Positions 1 through 7,650 of a stretch of DNA of 17,783 nt are shown here, piece after piece. The notes under the pieces were generated by a model, which worked only from the letters and a program-made list of their open reading frames with translations, made no database searches and had not been told where the DNA came from. The DNA is taken from the NCBI GenBank assembly GCA_964412555.1, contig CAYPPG010000105.1, positions 1 through 17,783 of the forward strand, in the 5' to 3' direction. Position 1 is the first letter of the stretch, and every line of letters begins with the position of its first letter. The DNA comes from CAYPPG01 sp964412555. Its GTDB lineage: Bacteria > Hinthialibacterota > Hinthialibacteria > Hinthialibacterales > Hinthialibacteraceae. The position numbers and the translations under genes are program-made.

Positions 1-1
1 A

Positions 2-1651
2 CGGGTCACACCTAACCGACTCCAGGGGGGTCAAAGGTACCCGGCTATTGACACTTATTTTGCCGAATCTTATCTGCTATTGTTATGTGTGAACGGATAC
101 AAATTATTTGAGAGGAAAAAAAGATTGGAAAGAGTACAGCGTATTGCTAAAATTACAGATTTTACATGGGAAATCGAACTTGGGAAAGTCACCTGGCCAG
201 ATACCGGATACGATCTGTTACAATACGTTAAATCGGGAAAAATTAATTATGAGAAAATAAAATCAGACATTCATCATCCTGATGATTTGGAAAAAATTAC
301 CCGTTGGCTTTATGATAGTATCTCATCTGAAGAGAATGAACTTCCCCCTCTTGAATACAGATTGATTCGGAAGGACGGTACTACCATATATGTACGAACA
401 ATAGGAAGAATTGAACGTAAAGAGGGGAAAGCAGTCAAGATATTTGGGATTTCTCAGGATATCACGGACCATAAGAGGACAGAGGAAGTACACACCAAAT
501 TGGAAGAGCAATATCGGCAATCGCAAAAATTGGAATCCATAGGACGGTTAGCGGGCGGGATTGCTCATGATTTCAGTAATATGATATCAGTTATTCTTGG
601 GCTGACAGAGATCGTGATGAACAATGTGGATTCTTCACAAACGATTTATCAAGACTTACAGGAAATCAAAAAAGCGGCAGAACGATTAGGCAACTTGACT
701 AGACAATTACTTGCCTTCGCCCAGAAACAAGTCGTTTCACCCAAGGTTATTGATTTGAACAATACCGTTCAAGAATTACTCAAGATGTTGCGCCAGCTTA
801 TCAATGAAGACGTCGAGCTGGACTGGATACCTGGAAATGATCTTTGGCCTGTCAAAATGGATCTCAGCCAGATTGACCAGTTGTTAGCCAATTTATGTGT
901 GAATGCCCGTGATGCAATAACCTGTAGGGGAAAAATCACGATCAAGACAGAAAACTACCATTTGGATGAATCAGTTAGTCCTCAGTATCCAGACTCCTTT
1001 CCCGGTGATTACGTTCGGCTCGTTGTGAGTGACAATGGCTGCGGAATGGAAAAAGATATTATTTCTCAAATCTTCGATCCGTTCTTCACAACAAAAACCA
1101 ATGGTGAAGGAACAGGGATTGGATTATCTACTGTATATGGAATCGTCAAACAGAACAACGGATTCATCAACGTGTCTAGTGAACCAGGTGAAGGCTCTAC
1201 TTTTGAAATTTATCTACCCCGGTATTGCGGTAAAACCGGTCAAGGCCTGACGGAAGAATGTATAAATATACAAGGTAGTCAGGGGCATGAAACGATATTA
1301 CTGCTTGATGATGAGCCTTCCCTTGTGAAAATATGTTCAAAATTTTTACAAGAAACTAGTTATCAGATACTATTTGCAGAATCGCCGGATCAGGCTGTCG
1401 AGTTGGCTGAAAAACATGATGGAGAGATTCATCTCCTCATTACTGATGTAGTGATGCCAAACATGAATGGATTTGATTTATCCAACCAGTTACAATCGCG
1501 GTATCCGGCCATCAAGATTTTATTCATGTCAGGATACCCACAAAATACAATTGACCATTATGGTGTTTTGGAAGAAGGTGTGCACTTTATCCAGAAACCG
1601 TTTACACCGAAAGCGCTATTGGACAAGATTCAGGAAGTGTTGGATTCGTAA
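2..1651 (+). CDS. PAS-sensor hybrid histidine kinase with C-terminal receiver, 5' end cut by window
   Basis: Hybrid sensor kinase that would autophosphorylate on His and pass phosphate to its own receiver. Counting from the first available start codon (TTG at 80), a PAS domain covers about residues 25-130, with IHHPDD and a closing FGISQDITDHKR. The DHp H-box GGIAHDFSN carries His163. The ATPase has the N-box NLCVNARDAI, G1 DNGCGM, F-box DPFFTTK and G2 GEGTGIGLS. The receiver (about 405-523) has DDEP, phospho-acceptor Asp456 in ITDVVMP, MSGY and KPF. TTG 80 has no Shine-Dalgarno, and the same frame is open without a stop back to base 2, so the true start is probably outside the window and an N-terminal part is missing. 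No transmembrane segment is obvious in the visible part; LLLLCV near the edge is short. It is followed by an NtrC-type regulator, a likely partner. Confidence 0.9.
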   Translation, partial: RVTPNRLQGGQRYPAIDTYFAESYLLLLCVNGYKLFERKKRLERVQRIAKITDFTWEIELGKVTWPDTGYDLLQYVKSGKINYEKIKSDIHHPDDLEKITRWLYDSISSEENELPPLEYRLIRKDGTTIYVRTIGRIERKEGKAVKIFGISQDITDHKRTEEVHTKLEEQYRQSQKLESIGRLAGGIAHDFSNMISVILGLTEIVMNNVDSSQTIYQDLQEIKKAAERLGNLTRQLLAFAQKQVVSPKVIDLNNTVQELLKMLRQLINEDVELDWIPGNDLWPVKMDLSQIDQLLANLCVNARDAITCRGKITIKTENYHLDESVSPQYPDSFPGDYVRLVVSDNGCGMEKDIISQIFDPFFTTKTNGEGTGIGLSTVYGIVKQNNGFINVSSEPGEGSTFEIYLPRYCGKTGQGLTEECINIQGSQGHETILLLDDEPSLVKICSKFLQETSYQILFAESPDQAVELAEKHDGEIHLLITDVVMPNMNGFDLSNQLQSRYPAIKILFMSGYPQNTIDHYGVLEEGVHFIQKPFTPKALLDKIQEVLDS

Positions 1652-1666
1652 TAGGAATTGATGGCA

Positions 1667-1694
1667 TTGACATAATCCGAAAAACAAGTATAAT
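1667..1694 (+). promoter_or_regulatory. Perfect sigma-70-type promoter
   Basis: TTGACA at 1667-1672 and TATAAT at 1689-1694 are separated by 16 bases. Both hexamers match the consensus exactly. The start point would fall near base 1701, giving the regulator gene its own transcript with a leader of about 89 bases, separate from the kinase upstream. This is seen in sequence only. Confidence 0.7.
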
Positions 1695-1700
1695 TAATCA

Positions 1701-1741
1701 AGGAGGAAATGTGCAAAAAAGATTTAAATGAATGTATTTGA
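1701..1741 (+). other. Strong AGGAGG followed by a tiny possible leader ORF
   Basis: AGGAGG at 1701-1706 sits at or next to the predicted transcription start. It is followed 2 bases later by ATG 1709, opening a 10-codon frame (MCKKDLNECI, stop at 1739-1741). The spacing is too short for normal initiation, and the regulator's ATG lies 83 bases further on. It could be a leader peptide, an mRNA 5'-end element or chance. I do not claim a protein. Confidence 0.2.
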
Positions 1742-1789
1742 CCTGGGCAGCAATTTTGAAATTACAGTTATATTTTTTGAATAAAATAC

Positions 1790-3205
1790 ATGGATAATAA
1801 TTTAAACCCATTTTATCCCATCGTGGTTGTCGATGATGAACCTCTGGTGTTGTATAGTATCAAACGAACCTTGGAAACCGGTGGTTTTAATAACGTTATT
1901 ACATGTTCAAAAAGCCGAGAAGTATTCACCATTTGTTCCCATGAGAAGATATCCCTGATTTTGCTCGATTTAAAGATGCCGGAACTGTCAGGGGAGGAGA
2001 TTCTGGAACGATTGAGCATAGAATATCCGGCCACTCCCGTTATTATCCTCACGGCCCATCGTGACATTGAAGCCGTCGTGCGATGCATCAAGCAAGGCGC
2101 TCTCGATTTTATTACCAAACCCATCAATAAGGAACGGTTGCTTTCTGTTATCCGCCTAACGACTCATTATTTATCGGTGGAAGAAGAGAACGTTCGACTT
2201 CGAAATTGTCTACTTTCCAAAACATTGGAGCATATTGAGGCATTCAATGATATTGTGACGAATAATGAAACTTTGTTCGCGATATTCCAATATGTGGAAG
2301 CCGTAGCGAAAACGAATCAGCCGATCCTGATTACCGGTGAGTCAGGAGTGGGGAAAGAGCTGATTGCTCGTGCAATCCATAGAGTTTCAGGAAAAAGCGG
2401 CGAATTTGTTGCCGTCAATATCGCCGGTTTGGATGATTTCTTATTTACGGATACCTTATTTGGTCATGAAAAAGGATCTTATACCAGCGCCGATTCAACG
2501 CGGAAAGGTCTGATTGAGCGTGCAGCGGGCGGCACGTTGTTTCTGGATGAAATTGGTGATTTATCCCCTGTATCTCAAGTGAAAATCCTTCGCTTGATTC
2601 AAGAAAGGGAATACTTTCCCTTGGGATCGGATATACCCCGAAAAACCGATACAAAATTGGTTTTATCCACTCATAAAAATTTAAAACAACTCTGTACAAC
2701 CAATGCATTCCGGAATGATCTGTATTATAGGCTATGCACTCATCATGTTCATATACCCCCATTGCGGGAAAGGCGTGAAGATATCCCTTTATTATTAGAT
2801 TATTTTCTTGACAAAGCCGCTACATCATTGGAGATATCCAATCCGACTCCGCCTCCGGAACTATACACACTTCTACTTTCTTATCATTTTCCCGGAAATG
2901 TTCGTGAATTGGAAGCGATGGTTTTTGACGCGGTCAGCCAGCACAAATCCCATAAACTATCCATGAATTCATTTCAAGCCAAGATTTGTGTTTCTGCCTC
3001 AGAAAGTCAACCGGATCAATTCATTCATTCAAACAAGGATTCTATATTCAACTCTTTGCAACCTCTTCCACACATGGATGAAGTCAAACTCATATTGATT
3101 CAGGCAGCGTTGAAACGTTGTGATGGCAATTACACCCTGGCAGCAAAAATGATTGGAATCACCCGTCAATCCATCAGTAAATATGATAAACATGATTCAA
3201 TATGA
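1790..3205 (+). CDS. NtrC-like response regulator with degenerate GAFTGA loop
   Basis: 471-aa regulator. The receiver domain (about 8-125) has Asp15/Asp16, phospho-acceptor Asp60 in LLDLKMP, a Thr in ILTAH and Lys in TKPI. The central AAA+ domain of bacterial enhancer-binding proteins (about 150-390) has Walker A GESGVGKE (183-190), Walker B LFLDEIGD (Asp253, Glu254) and arginine-rich FRNDLYYRL and PLRERREDI. A Fis-type helix-turn-helix closes the protein (about 435-465, GNYTLAAKMIGITRQ). The sigma-54 contact loop reads GSYTSA (229-234) instead of GAFTGA, so it may not activate sigma-54 in the standard way. A TGA at 1778-1780 in the same frame rules out a much earlier start. The ATG has only a weak ribosome site. 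It lies between the hybrid kinase and a sigma-54-like control region, which suggests it regulates the chemosensory operon; that link is inferred. Confidence 0.9.
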   Translation: MDNNLNPFYPIVVVDDEPLVLYSIKRTLETGGFNNVITCSKSREVFTICSHEKISLILLDLKMPELSGEEILERLSIEYPATPVIILTAHRDIEAVVRCIKQGALDFITKPINKERLLSVIRLTTHYLSVEEENVRLRNCLLSKTLEHIEAFNDIVTNNETLFAIFQYVEAVAKTNQPILITGESGVGKELIARAIHRVSGKSGEFVAVNIAGLDDFLFTDTLFGHEKGSYTSADSTRKGLIERAAGGTLFLDEIGDLSPVSQVKILRLIQEREYFPLGSDIPRKTDTKLVLSTHKNLKQLCTTNAFRNDLYYRLCTHHVHIPPLRERREDIPLLLDYFLDKAATSLEISNPTPPPELYTLLLSYHFPGNVRELEAMVFDAVSQHKSHKLSMNSFQAKICVSASESQPDQFIHSNKDSIFNSLQPLPHMDEVKLILIQAALKRCDGNYTLAAKMIGITRQSISKYDKHDSI

Positions 3206-3447
3206 GTGTTACATTATACGATGAATCGCTGTTTGCTTGCTTTCTTTACCTATACGGCTGTTAGCAAGTCTATATTACTTAAATTTAAAATATAAATATA
3301 TTATCCCTATCTTTTTTCACTGCAGAGAAATCCCGTAAATAAATTAACACCTGGAATTATTTTAACACTCCCCATTTTTATCCGCATTATCATTAAAACA
3401 CATACTCATAATGACTTCAGGTTAAGCAGGCTATTTTCCTACAGTTG

Positions 3448-3487
3448 CGAACGATGTTCGAACGAAAATCGCATGAATGTCCGAACG
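3448..3487. promoter_or_regulatory. Candidate enhancer: three phased CGAACG boxes
   Basis: CGAACG occurs at 3448-3453, 3459-3464 and 3482-3487. The starts are 11 and 23 bases apart, close to one and two helical turns. The first two boxes are embedded in inverted repeats: CGAAC-GAT-GTTCG (3448-3460) and the palindrome GTTCGAAC (3456-3463). The group lies about 250-290 bases upstream of the -12 element, a normal distance for an enhancer-binding protein. The binding protein could be the regulator encoded just upstream; this is inference. Confidence 0.45.
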
Positions 3488-3591
3488 TGAAATGAACATG
3501 AAAATCAACCAATCGCAATGAAGGCACGTTAAATTTATTCCACCCTTTTCTTGTCAGCATGATTCTATGTATTGATGGGCAAATCGAATCT

Positions 3592-3604
3592 AATCAATGT
3601 GTTA
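3592..3604 (+). promoter_or_regulatory. IHF-consensus site
   Basis: AATCAATGTGTTA matches the IHF consensus WATCAANNNNTTR at every defined position. It lies between the CGAACG boxes and the -24/-12 element, where a DNA bend would bring an enhancer-bound activator to sigma-54 polymerase. A 13-base degenerate match can occur by chance in AT-rich DNA; its position makes it more credible. Confidence 0.45.
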
Positions 3605-3630
3605 TTACACAATAAATAAAATGGAACACT

Positions 3631-3651
3631 TGTTGCGCACTAGTGATGCAA
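3631..3651. repeat. Inverted repeat around CACTAGTG
   Basis: CACTAGTG (3638-3645) is a perfect 8-base palindrome. It is flanked by an imperfect extension, TTGCG on the left and ATGCAA on the right. It could be an operator about 80 bases upstream of the -24 element. There is no run of T after it, so it is not a terminator. Confidence 0.25.
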
Positions 3652-3721
3652 GTAGTGGACGATGAAGCAATGCAAAAATTCATAATAATTTCGATGGAAT
3701 TGACAAGAGTCGAGTTTTTTC

Positions 3722-3738
3722 TTGGCAACGACAATGCA
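3722..3738 (+). promoter_or_regulatory. Candidate sigma-54 (-24/-12) promoter
   Basis: TTGGCAACGACAATGCA has the invariant GG (3724-3725) and GC (3736-3737) separated by exactly 10 bases. It matches TTGGCA and TGCA of the consensus but differs at the CG after TTGGCA and at the first T of TTGC. The start point would be near 3749, about 70 bases before the receptor ATG. The upstream enhancer-like boxes and IHF site strengthen the call. TTGACA at 3700-3705 has no good -10 partner. Confidence 0.5.
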
Positions 3739-3820
3739 GATACTAAAGTACAATCAGTGGATTTTTGAAAAATAATTCAATTACAGTAACGTCTATCCCC
3801 AGAAACAAAGGAGACAAGAA

Positions 3821-5773
3821 ATGGCTCTACGGCAAATACCAACCACCGAATATGAAACACAGGATGAAAGCAAGATTGATGGTAACGGTTCCAAAAATCA
3901 GTTTGGAAATGCCATAAAACGTGGAGTACTCGACGCCGATGAAAAACGGCGAAAGACCCGCACTTTGGCGAAACAGCAACAAGCGGCGGAACGGATATCC
4001 GCCAGTTCAACGCAGTTGGCCAGCGGCATCACCCAAGCATTCGCGAGTGTGGAAGAATTGAAATCCGCGATGGAACAGATTGCCAGCGCGTCGAAACAAT
4101 CCGCCGGCGCTTCTCATGAAAGTCTGGGCGCGGTGAATGAAATCCTCACCCGCATCAAGAAACAAGTCGAAAATTCCGAAAGATCTCGTGAAAAAACGAA
4201 AGCACTTCAGCTTCTACTGGATAAAGTGGGTGATGAGATCAATGCGCTTGTCGAGAATGTTGGCAACGCTTCCGAAAGGCAAAGTGTTTCCGTTGACCGT
4301 ATGGCGGAAATGGAAAGACAGGCGGCCAATATCAATGAATCGGTCAAAGCCGTGATCCGGATTGCCGATCAAACAAACCTATTGGCATTGAATGCGGCCA
4401 TCGAAGCGGCTCGCGCGGGTAAGCATGGTAAAGGATTTGCCGTGGTGGCGGACGTCGTTCGCACCCTGGCGGAAACAGCGGAAAAAAACGCAGGGAATAT
4501 TGAAGAATTAATCTCTAAAATCCAAAATTTCGCGCGCAATATCGCCGGAAACGTTCAAAACTCCGCTCAAGCAGCACGTACCGAGGTAGAAAAAGGGCAG
4601 CTGGTCACCGAACAACTTAAACAAGTCAGAAATGAAATGAGTAATATTTATGAAGGGGCAGAATACATTTTATCAGGAGCCGATGAAATGAGCACTGCAG
4701 CGAATCAGGCATTAAAGGTCTCCGAAGATATCGCTGCCACTTCCGAAGAACAATCCGCTGCCTGTGAAGAATCTTTGAAATCGTTGGAACAACAAGTTCA
4801 GGCGTATTCTGGGGGTGAAAAAGCGTCAAAAGAGTTGGAAGAACTTGCGGATGAATTGAAAAATAGCTCCGACATATCCAAAAGCGCAGAGGAAGTTGCG
4901 GCCTCGGCGGAAGAATTATCTGCATCAATGGAAGAAGTCAATCGTGCTTCTGGTGAAATCATGACCGCGATTAATCAAATCAGCAAAGGGGCGCAGCAGC
5001 AAGCATCTGCGGTGGAGGAAGCCGTTGCCGGAATGGCACAGATCGAACGGCGCGTCAAGGGAAGTGAAGAGCGAGCAACCAAAGCGGTTGAAAACGGTAA
5101 TGCCATGTCCGAACTGGTTGCTAAAAACAAAGTGAATGTTGATGAAATGATTCGTGGGATTAATGAAGCCACGGAAGCCGGAAAAAAGAATCTCGATGAA
5201 ATATTGGAACTGGAAACAATCAGCCGCCAAATCGATAAAATCGTCGACGCGATAGGTAACGTATCCATCCAAACCAGTATGCTGGCTGTAAATGGCGCTG
5301 TGGAAGCGGCGCGTGCAGGTGAATATGGGAAGGGATTCGCGGTTGTATCCACGGATATTCAGAACCTGGCCAATGACGCAGCAAACAATGCAGAACAAAT
5401 TAAAGACTTGGTGAAAGGGATTCAAGACCAAATCGCCGCTGTACTTGTGGATTTGAAAGAAATCGCAGAATCGACCACTCGTGAAGCCCAGAAAGCAAAA
5501 TCATCCACGAGCAATCTCGAAGTGATCGAAGAAGATATGCGAGATGTAATTGAAGGCAATCAAAATATTAAGGTCGTTTCAAGCGAAATCGCTACGACTG
5601 TCAACGAGATCAAGAAGGGGATGGAACAAATCGCGGCCGGAGCGGAACAAGCCAGTAAAGCCGCCGGTGAATCGGTGACTGCCGCCAAACAGCAATCTCA
5701 GGGAGCCGAAGACCTTGCTGCTGCTATCGAGGAAATTGCTTCCGTGGCTGACGATCTTCAAAGTGGTTCCTGA
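3821..5773 (+). CDS. Soluble methyl-accepting chemotaxis protein with two tandem signalling hairpins
   Basis: 650-aa cytoplasmic chemoreceptor with no transmembrane segment and no recognisable N-terminal ligand domain, so FrzCD-like. It contains two MCP signalling modules. The first tip is NLLALNAAIEAARAG (Glu195, Arg198) followed by KGFAVVADVVRTLAE. The second is SMLAVNGAVEAARAG (Glu495, Arg498) followed by KGFAVVSTDIQNLA. The tips are exactly 300 residues apart. A break at about AYSGG (328-332) separates the two hairpins, and both arms are long coiled coil rich in Ala, Glu and Gln, with likely methylation pairs. The N-terminus (about 30-50) is Lys/Arg-rich. AAGGAG at 3808-3813 sets the ATG at 3821. 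It is the first gene of the operon and would feed signals through the triple CheW to CheA, with CheR and CheB adapting it. Its codons are markedly GC-richer than those of the distal genes. Confidence 0.93.
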   Translation: MALRQIPTTEYETQDESKIDGNGSKNQFGNAIKRGVLDADEKRRKTRTLAKQQQAAERISASSTQLASGITQAFASVEELKSAMEQIASASKQSAGASHESLGAVNEILTRIKKQVENSERSREKTKALQLLLDKVGDEINALVENVGNASERQSVSVDRMAEMERQAANINESVKAVIRIADQTNLLALNAAIEAARAGKHGKGFAVVADVVRTLAETAEKNAGNIEELISKIQNFARNIAGNVQNSAQAARTEVEKGQLVTEQLKQVRNEMSNIYEGAEYILSGADEMSTAANQALKVSEDIAATSEEQSAACEESLKSLEQQVQAYSGGEKASKELEELADELKNSSDISKSAEEVAASAEELSASMEEVNRASGEIMTAINQISKGAQQQASAVEEAVAGMAQIERRVKGSEERATKAVENGNAMSELVAKNKVNVDEMIRGINEATEAGKKNLDEILELETISRQIDKIVDAIGNVSIQTSMLAVNGAVEAARAGEYGKGFAVVSTDIQNLANDAANNAEQIKDLVKGIQDQIAAVLVDLKEIAESTTREAQKAKSSTSNLEVIEEDMRDVIEGNQNIKVVSSEIATTVNEIKKGMEQIAAGAEQASKAAGESVTAAKQQSQGAEDLAAAIEEIASVADDLQSGS

Positions 5774-5847
5774 ACCACATTCGGATGGTCTGATGCACTG
5801 CTTATGGTAATGAATGAAGAGTATGAAACAAATAGGAGGCTTTTTCG

Positions 5848-7497
5848 ATGGCCACGATAACAAATCCTACCGAAAACTCGTTTGATCCGCATCATCAGGG
5901 TGGCACTGCTGTGATTGATGAAAATGAAGGTGGCGACACCGTTCAGCAATATGTAACTTTCTTCATCAATGATGAGGCATTCGCTTTTCCCATGGAATCT
6001 GTGAATGAAATTATTCGTTCTCCCTCGACCGTGAAAGTTCCGTTAACTCATAGAACTTTGTTAGGACTGGCCAATCTAAGAGGTACAGTTCTTCCCGTAT
6101 TGGATTTAAGGCGAATCCTTCAAATGGAAGAGAAGGAAGAAACGGATGCAACCCGCGTAATTGTTACGAACAAAGGTACCAATGTTGGATTGTTGGTCGA
6201 TAGTGTCGCTCGCGTCATGAATGTTGAGAGCGATAAAATTGAATCCGCAGATTCCGTACAGACCACAGTCAATTCTGAGTTCCTCAACGGAGTGATAAAA
6301 AATACGGATGGATTTAATTTGATCCAATTACTAGAAATCAAAAAAATCGTTGAGGTGAATATACAAAGCAAAAAAACGAATCTATTCGAAAAGGAATCAT
6401 CCTCGATCACAGATACACTTGTCGGGCAATCATCAAATGATCAGGAAGAAACCGAAGATGATACAATTCAATTGGTGAATTTCATTGTGGAAGGCGAAGA
6501 ATACGCATTTGAAATTACTCAAGTAGAAGAAATCGTTCGGATTCCTGACGATATTTGCAAAATCCCTCGATCAGAACCGCATATTCTGGGTATGATCAAT
6601 CTGCGAAACAGGTTGCTCCCGTTGGTCAGTCTTCGAAAAATGTTTTTATTACCCGATTTGCCGTTAGAAGAGCACAATCGAATTGTCGTGATTCGGCTCC
6701 AAACGCAAGATGGGAATCACGACTTTGTCGGTGTCGTTGTGGATCAAGTTCGTGAAGTTCTTCGAGTTCCATCGAGCACACAAGATAACTTACCACCGCT
6801 ATTAGCGCGAAAGAATGATTGCAATGAAATAACCGGAGTATGCAGATTGGAAGAAGGAAAGCGTTTGGTGTCATTGCTTTCTGCAAATGCGCTCTTTCAC
6901 CGGAAAGACATTCAACGAGCGCTTGAAGCGCGCAAGACCATGGCAGAGGATGCTTATATTGATGCTGAAGGAGCCGGTATGCAGGAAAGCGATGATGAGG
7001 ATATGCAGCTGGTAGTCTTCCATTTGGCTGACGAAGAATATGGAGTGCCAATCGAAACCGTCCAGGAAATCATTCGGGTTCCCAACCAAATGAACAAAGT
7101 GCCGAAAACCGCTCAATTTATTGAAGGGATGGTCAATCTTCGCGGGACTGTTTTGCCCGTATTGGATATGCGAAAGCGTTTTGATTTGAACAAAATTGAC
7201 CGGAATGAACGTCAACGGATTATTGTATTAAATTTGAATGGTGTTCGCACGGGATTTATTGTCGATGCCCTGTCAGAAGTTCTGAGAATATCAGCTTCCA
7301 GTATTGAAGATTCTCCAAAACTTTCGAGCGAACAATCTCTTATGATGGGCAAAGTCGCAAATTTAAATAATGGAAACCGTATGATCCTTATCCTTGAAGC
7401 CGGTGAACTGCTGAATGCGGCTGAGATGCAAACCATCGTAGAAGGTTCGGATTCTATGGAGCGGTTCGATTCGGGAAAGGATATCACCGAGTCTTAA
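5848..7497 (+). CDS. Triple-CheW coupling protein
   Basis: 549-aa scaffold made of three complete CheW domains, at about residues 33-172, 207-352 and 386-530, joined by acidic linkers of about 35 residues. Domains 1 and 3 both have NLRGTVLPVLD, while domain 2 has the more divergent NLRNRLLPLVS; all three keep the NLR segment around the Arg that is important for receptor and CheA contact. Single-domain CheW is usually about 150-170 aa, so this is a true fusion, not a read-through. AGGAGG at 5834-5839 is well spaced from the ATG. It lies 74 bases after the receptor gene with no terminator between. It would link the receptor tips to CheA in the array; a fused triplet would fix the CheW:CheA ratio and ring geometry (inference). 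Confidence 0.95.
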   Translation: MATITNPTENSFDPHHQGGTAVIDENEGGDTVQQYVTFFINDEAFAFPMESVNEIIRSPSTVKVPLTHRTLLGLANLRGTVLPVLDLRRILQMEEKEETDATRVIVTNKGTNVGLLVDSVARVMNVESDKIESADSVQTTVNSEFLNGVIKNTDGFNLIQLLEIKKIVEVNIQSKKTNLFEKESSSITDTLVGQSSNDQEETEDDTIQLVNFIVEGEEYAFEITQVEEIVRIPDDICKIPRSEPHILGMINLRNRLLPLVSLRKMFLLPDLPLEEHNRIVVIRLQTQDGNHDFVGVVVDQVREVLRVPSSTQDNLPPLLARKNDCNEITGVCRLEEGKRLVSLLSANALFHRKDIQRALEARKTMAEDAYIDAEGAGMQESDDEDMQLVVFHLADEEYGVPIETVQEIIRVPNQMNKVPKTAQFIEGMVNLRGTVLPVLDMRKRFDLNKIDRNERQRIIVLNLNGVRTGFIVDALSEVLRISASSIEDSPKLSSEQSLMMGKVANLNNGNRMILILEAGELLNAAEMQTIVEGSDSMERFDSGKDITES

Positions 7498-7507
7498 CAA
7501 CCGGCTG

Positions 7508-7636
7508 ATGAAAAAAAACTTAAATCCACTTTGCTTGAAGGAAACATCCAAGATGCGCCAACCGGGATTTTGGATGGAGAGAAAAAAGTTAAAAAAACTT
7601 CCACATGAAAAACGCATGCCTTTCAAATATAAATAA
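7508..7636 (+). CDS. Possible 42-aa basic peptide
   Basis: An open frame between the triple-CheW gene and cheB starts at ATG 7508 and stops at TAA 7634-7636, 14 bases before cheB. It begins MKKNLNPLCLKE and ends RMPFKYK, is rich in Lys/Arg, and fills most of the 153-base gap. There is no clear Shine-Dalgarno before its ATG, and I recognise no family. It could be a chance frame in AT-rich DNA or a small protein. Confidence 0.2.
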   Translation: MKKNLNPLCLKETSKMRQPGFWMERKKLKKLPHEKRMPFKYK

Positions 7637-7650
7637 GGAATAATGACAAA

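Larger units (their letters stand above)
3206..3820. other. 615-base control region upstream of the chemosensory operon
   Basis: I see no credible gene here. The stretch is AT-rich in its first half and holds, in order, two TTAACAC repeats (3344-3350 and 3362-3368), CGAACG boxes, an IHF-consensus site, a CACTAGTG palindrome and a -24/-12 element. The order enhancer, IHF, promoter, gene is the usual layout of a sigma-54 promoter. Its length, unlike the short gaps between most genes of the cluster, supports a regulatory role. Confidence 0.6.

Noticed and set aside
3236..3268. CTTGCT/AGCAAG inverted repeat after the regulator gene as a terminator
   Set aside because: The stem is 6 bp with a loop of about 21 bases and there is no T-run after it.
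3700..3728. TTGACA at 3700-3705 as a sigma-70 promoter for the receptor gene
   Set aside because: No TATAAT-like sequence at 16-18 bases; the -24/-12 element downstream is the better candidate.
4925..5431. 168-codon open frame on the - strand inside the receptor gene
   Set aside because: It lies antisense to a clear MCP coding region with conserved motifs, has no family signature and is explained by the codon pattern of the + strand gene.
6626..7215. Overlapping - strand frames opposite the triple-CheW gene
   Set aside because: They are shadows of the CheW domains; there is no ribosome site and no recognisable protein pattern.
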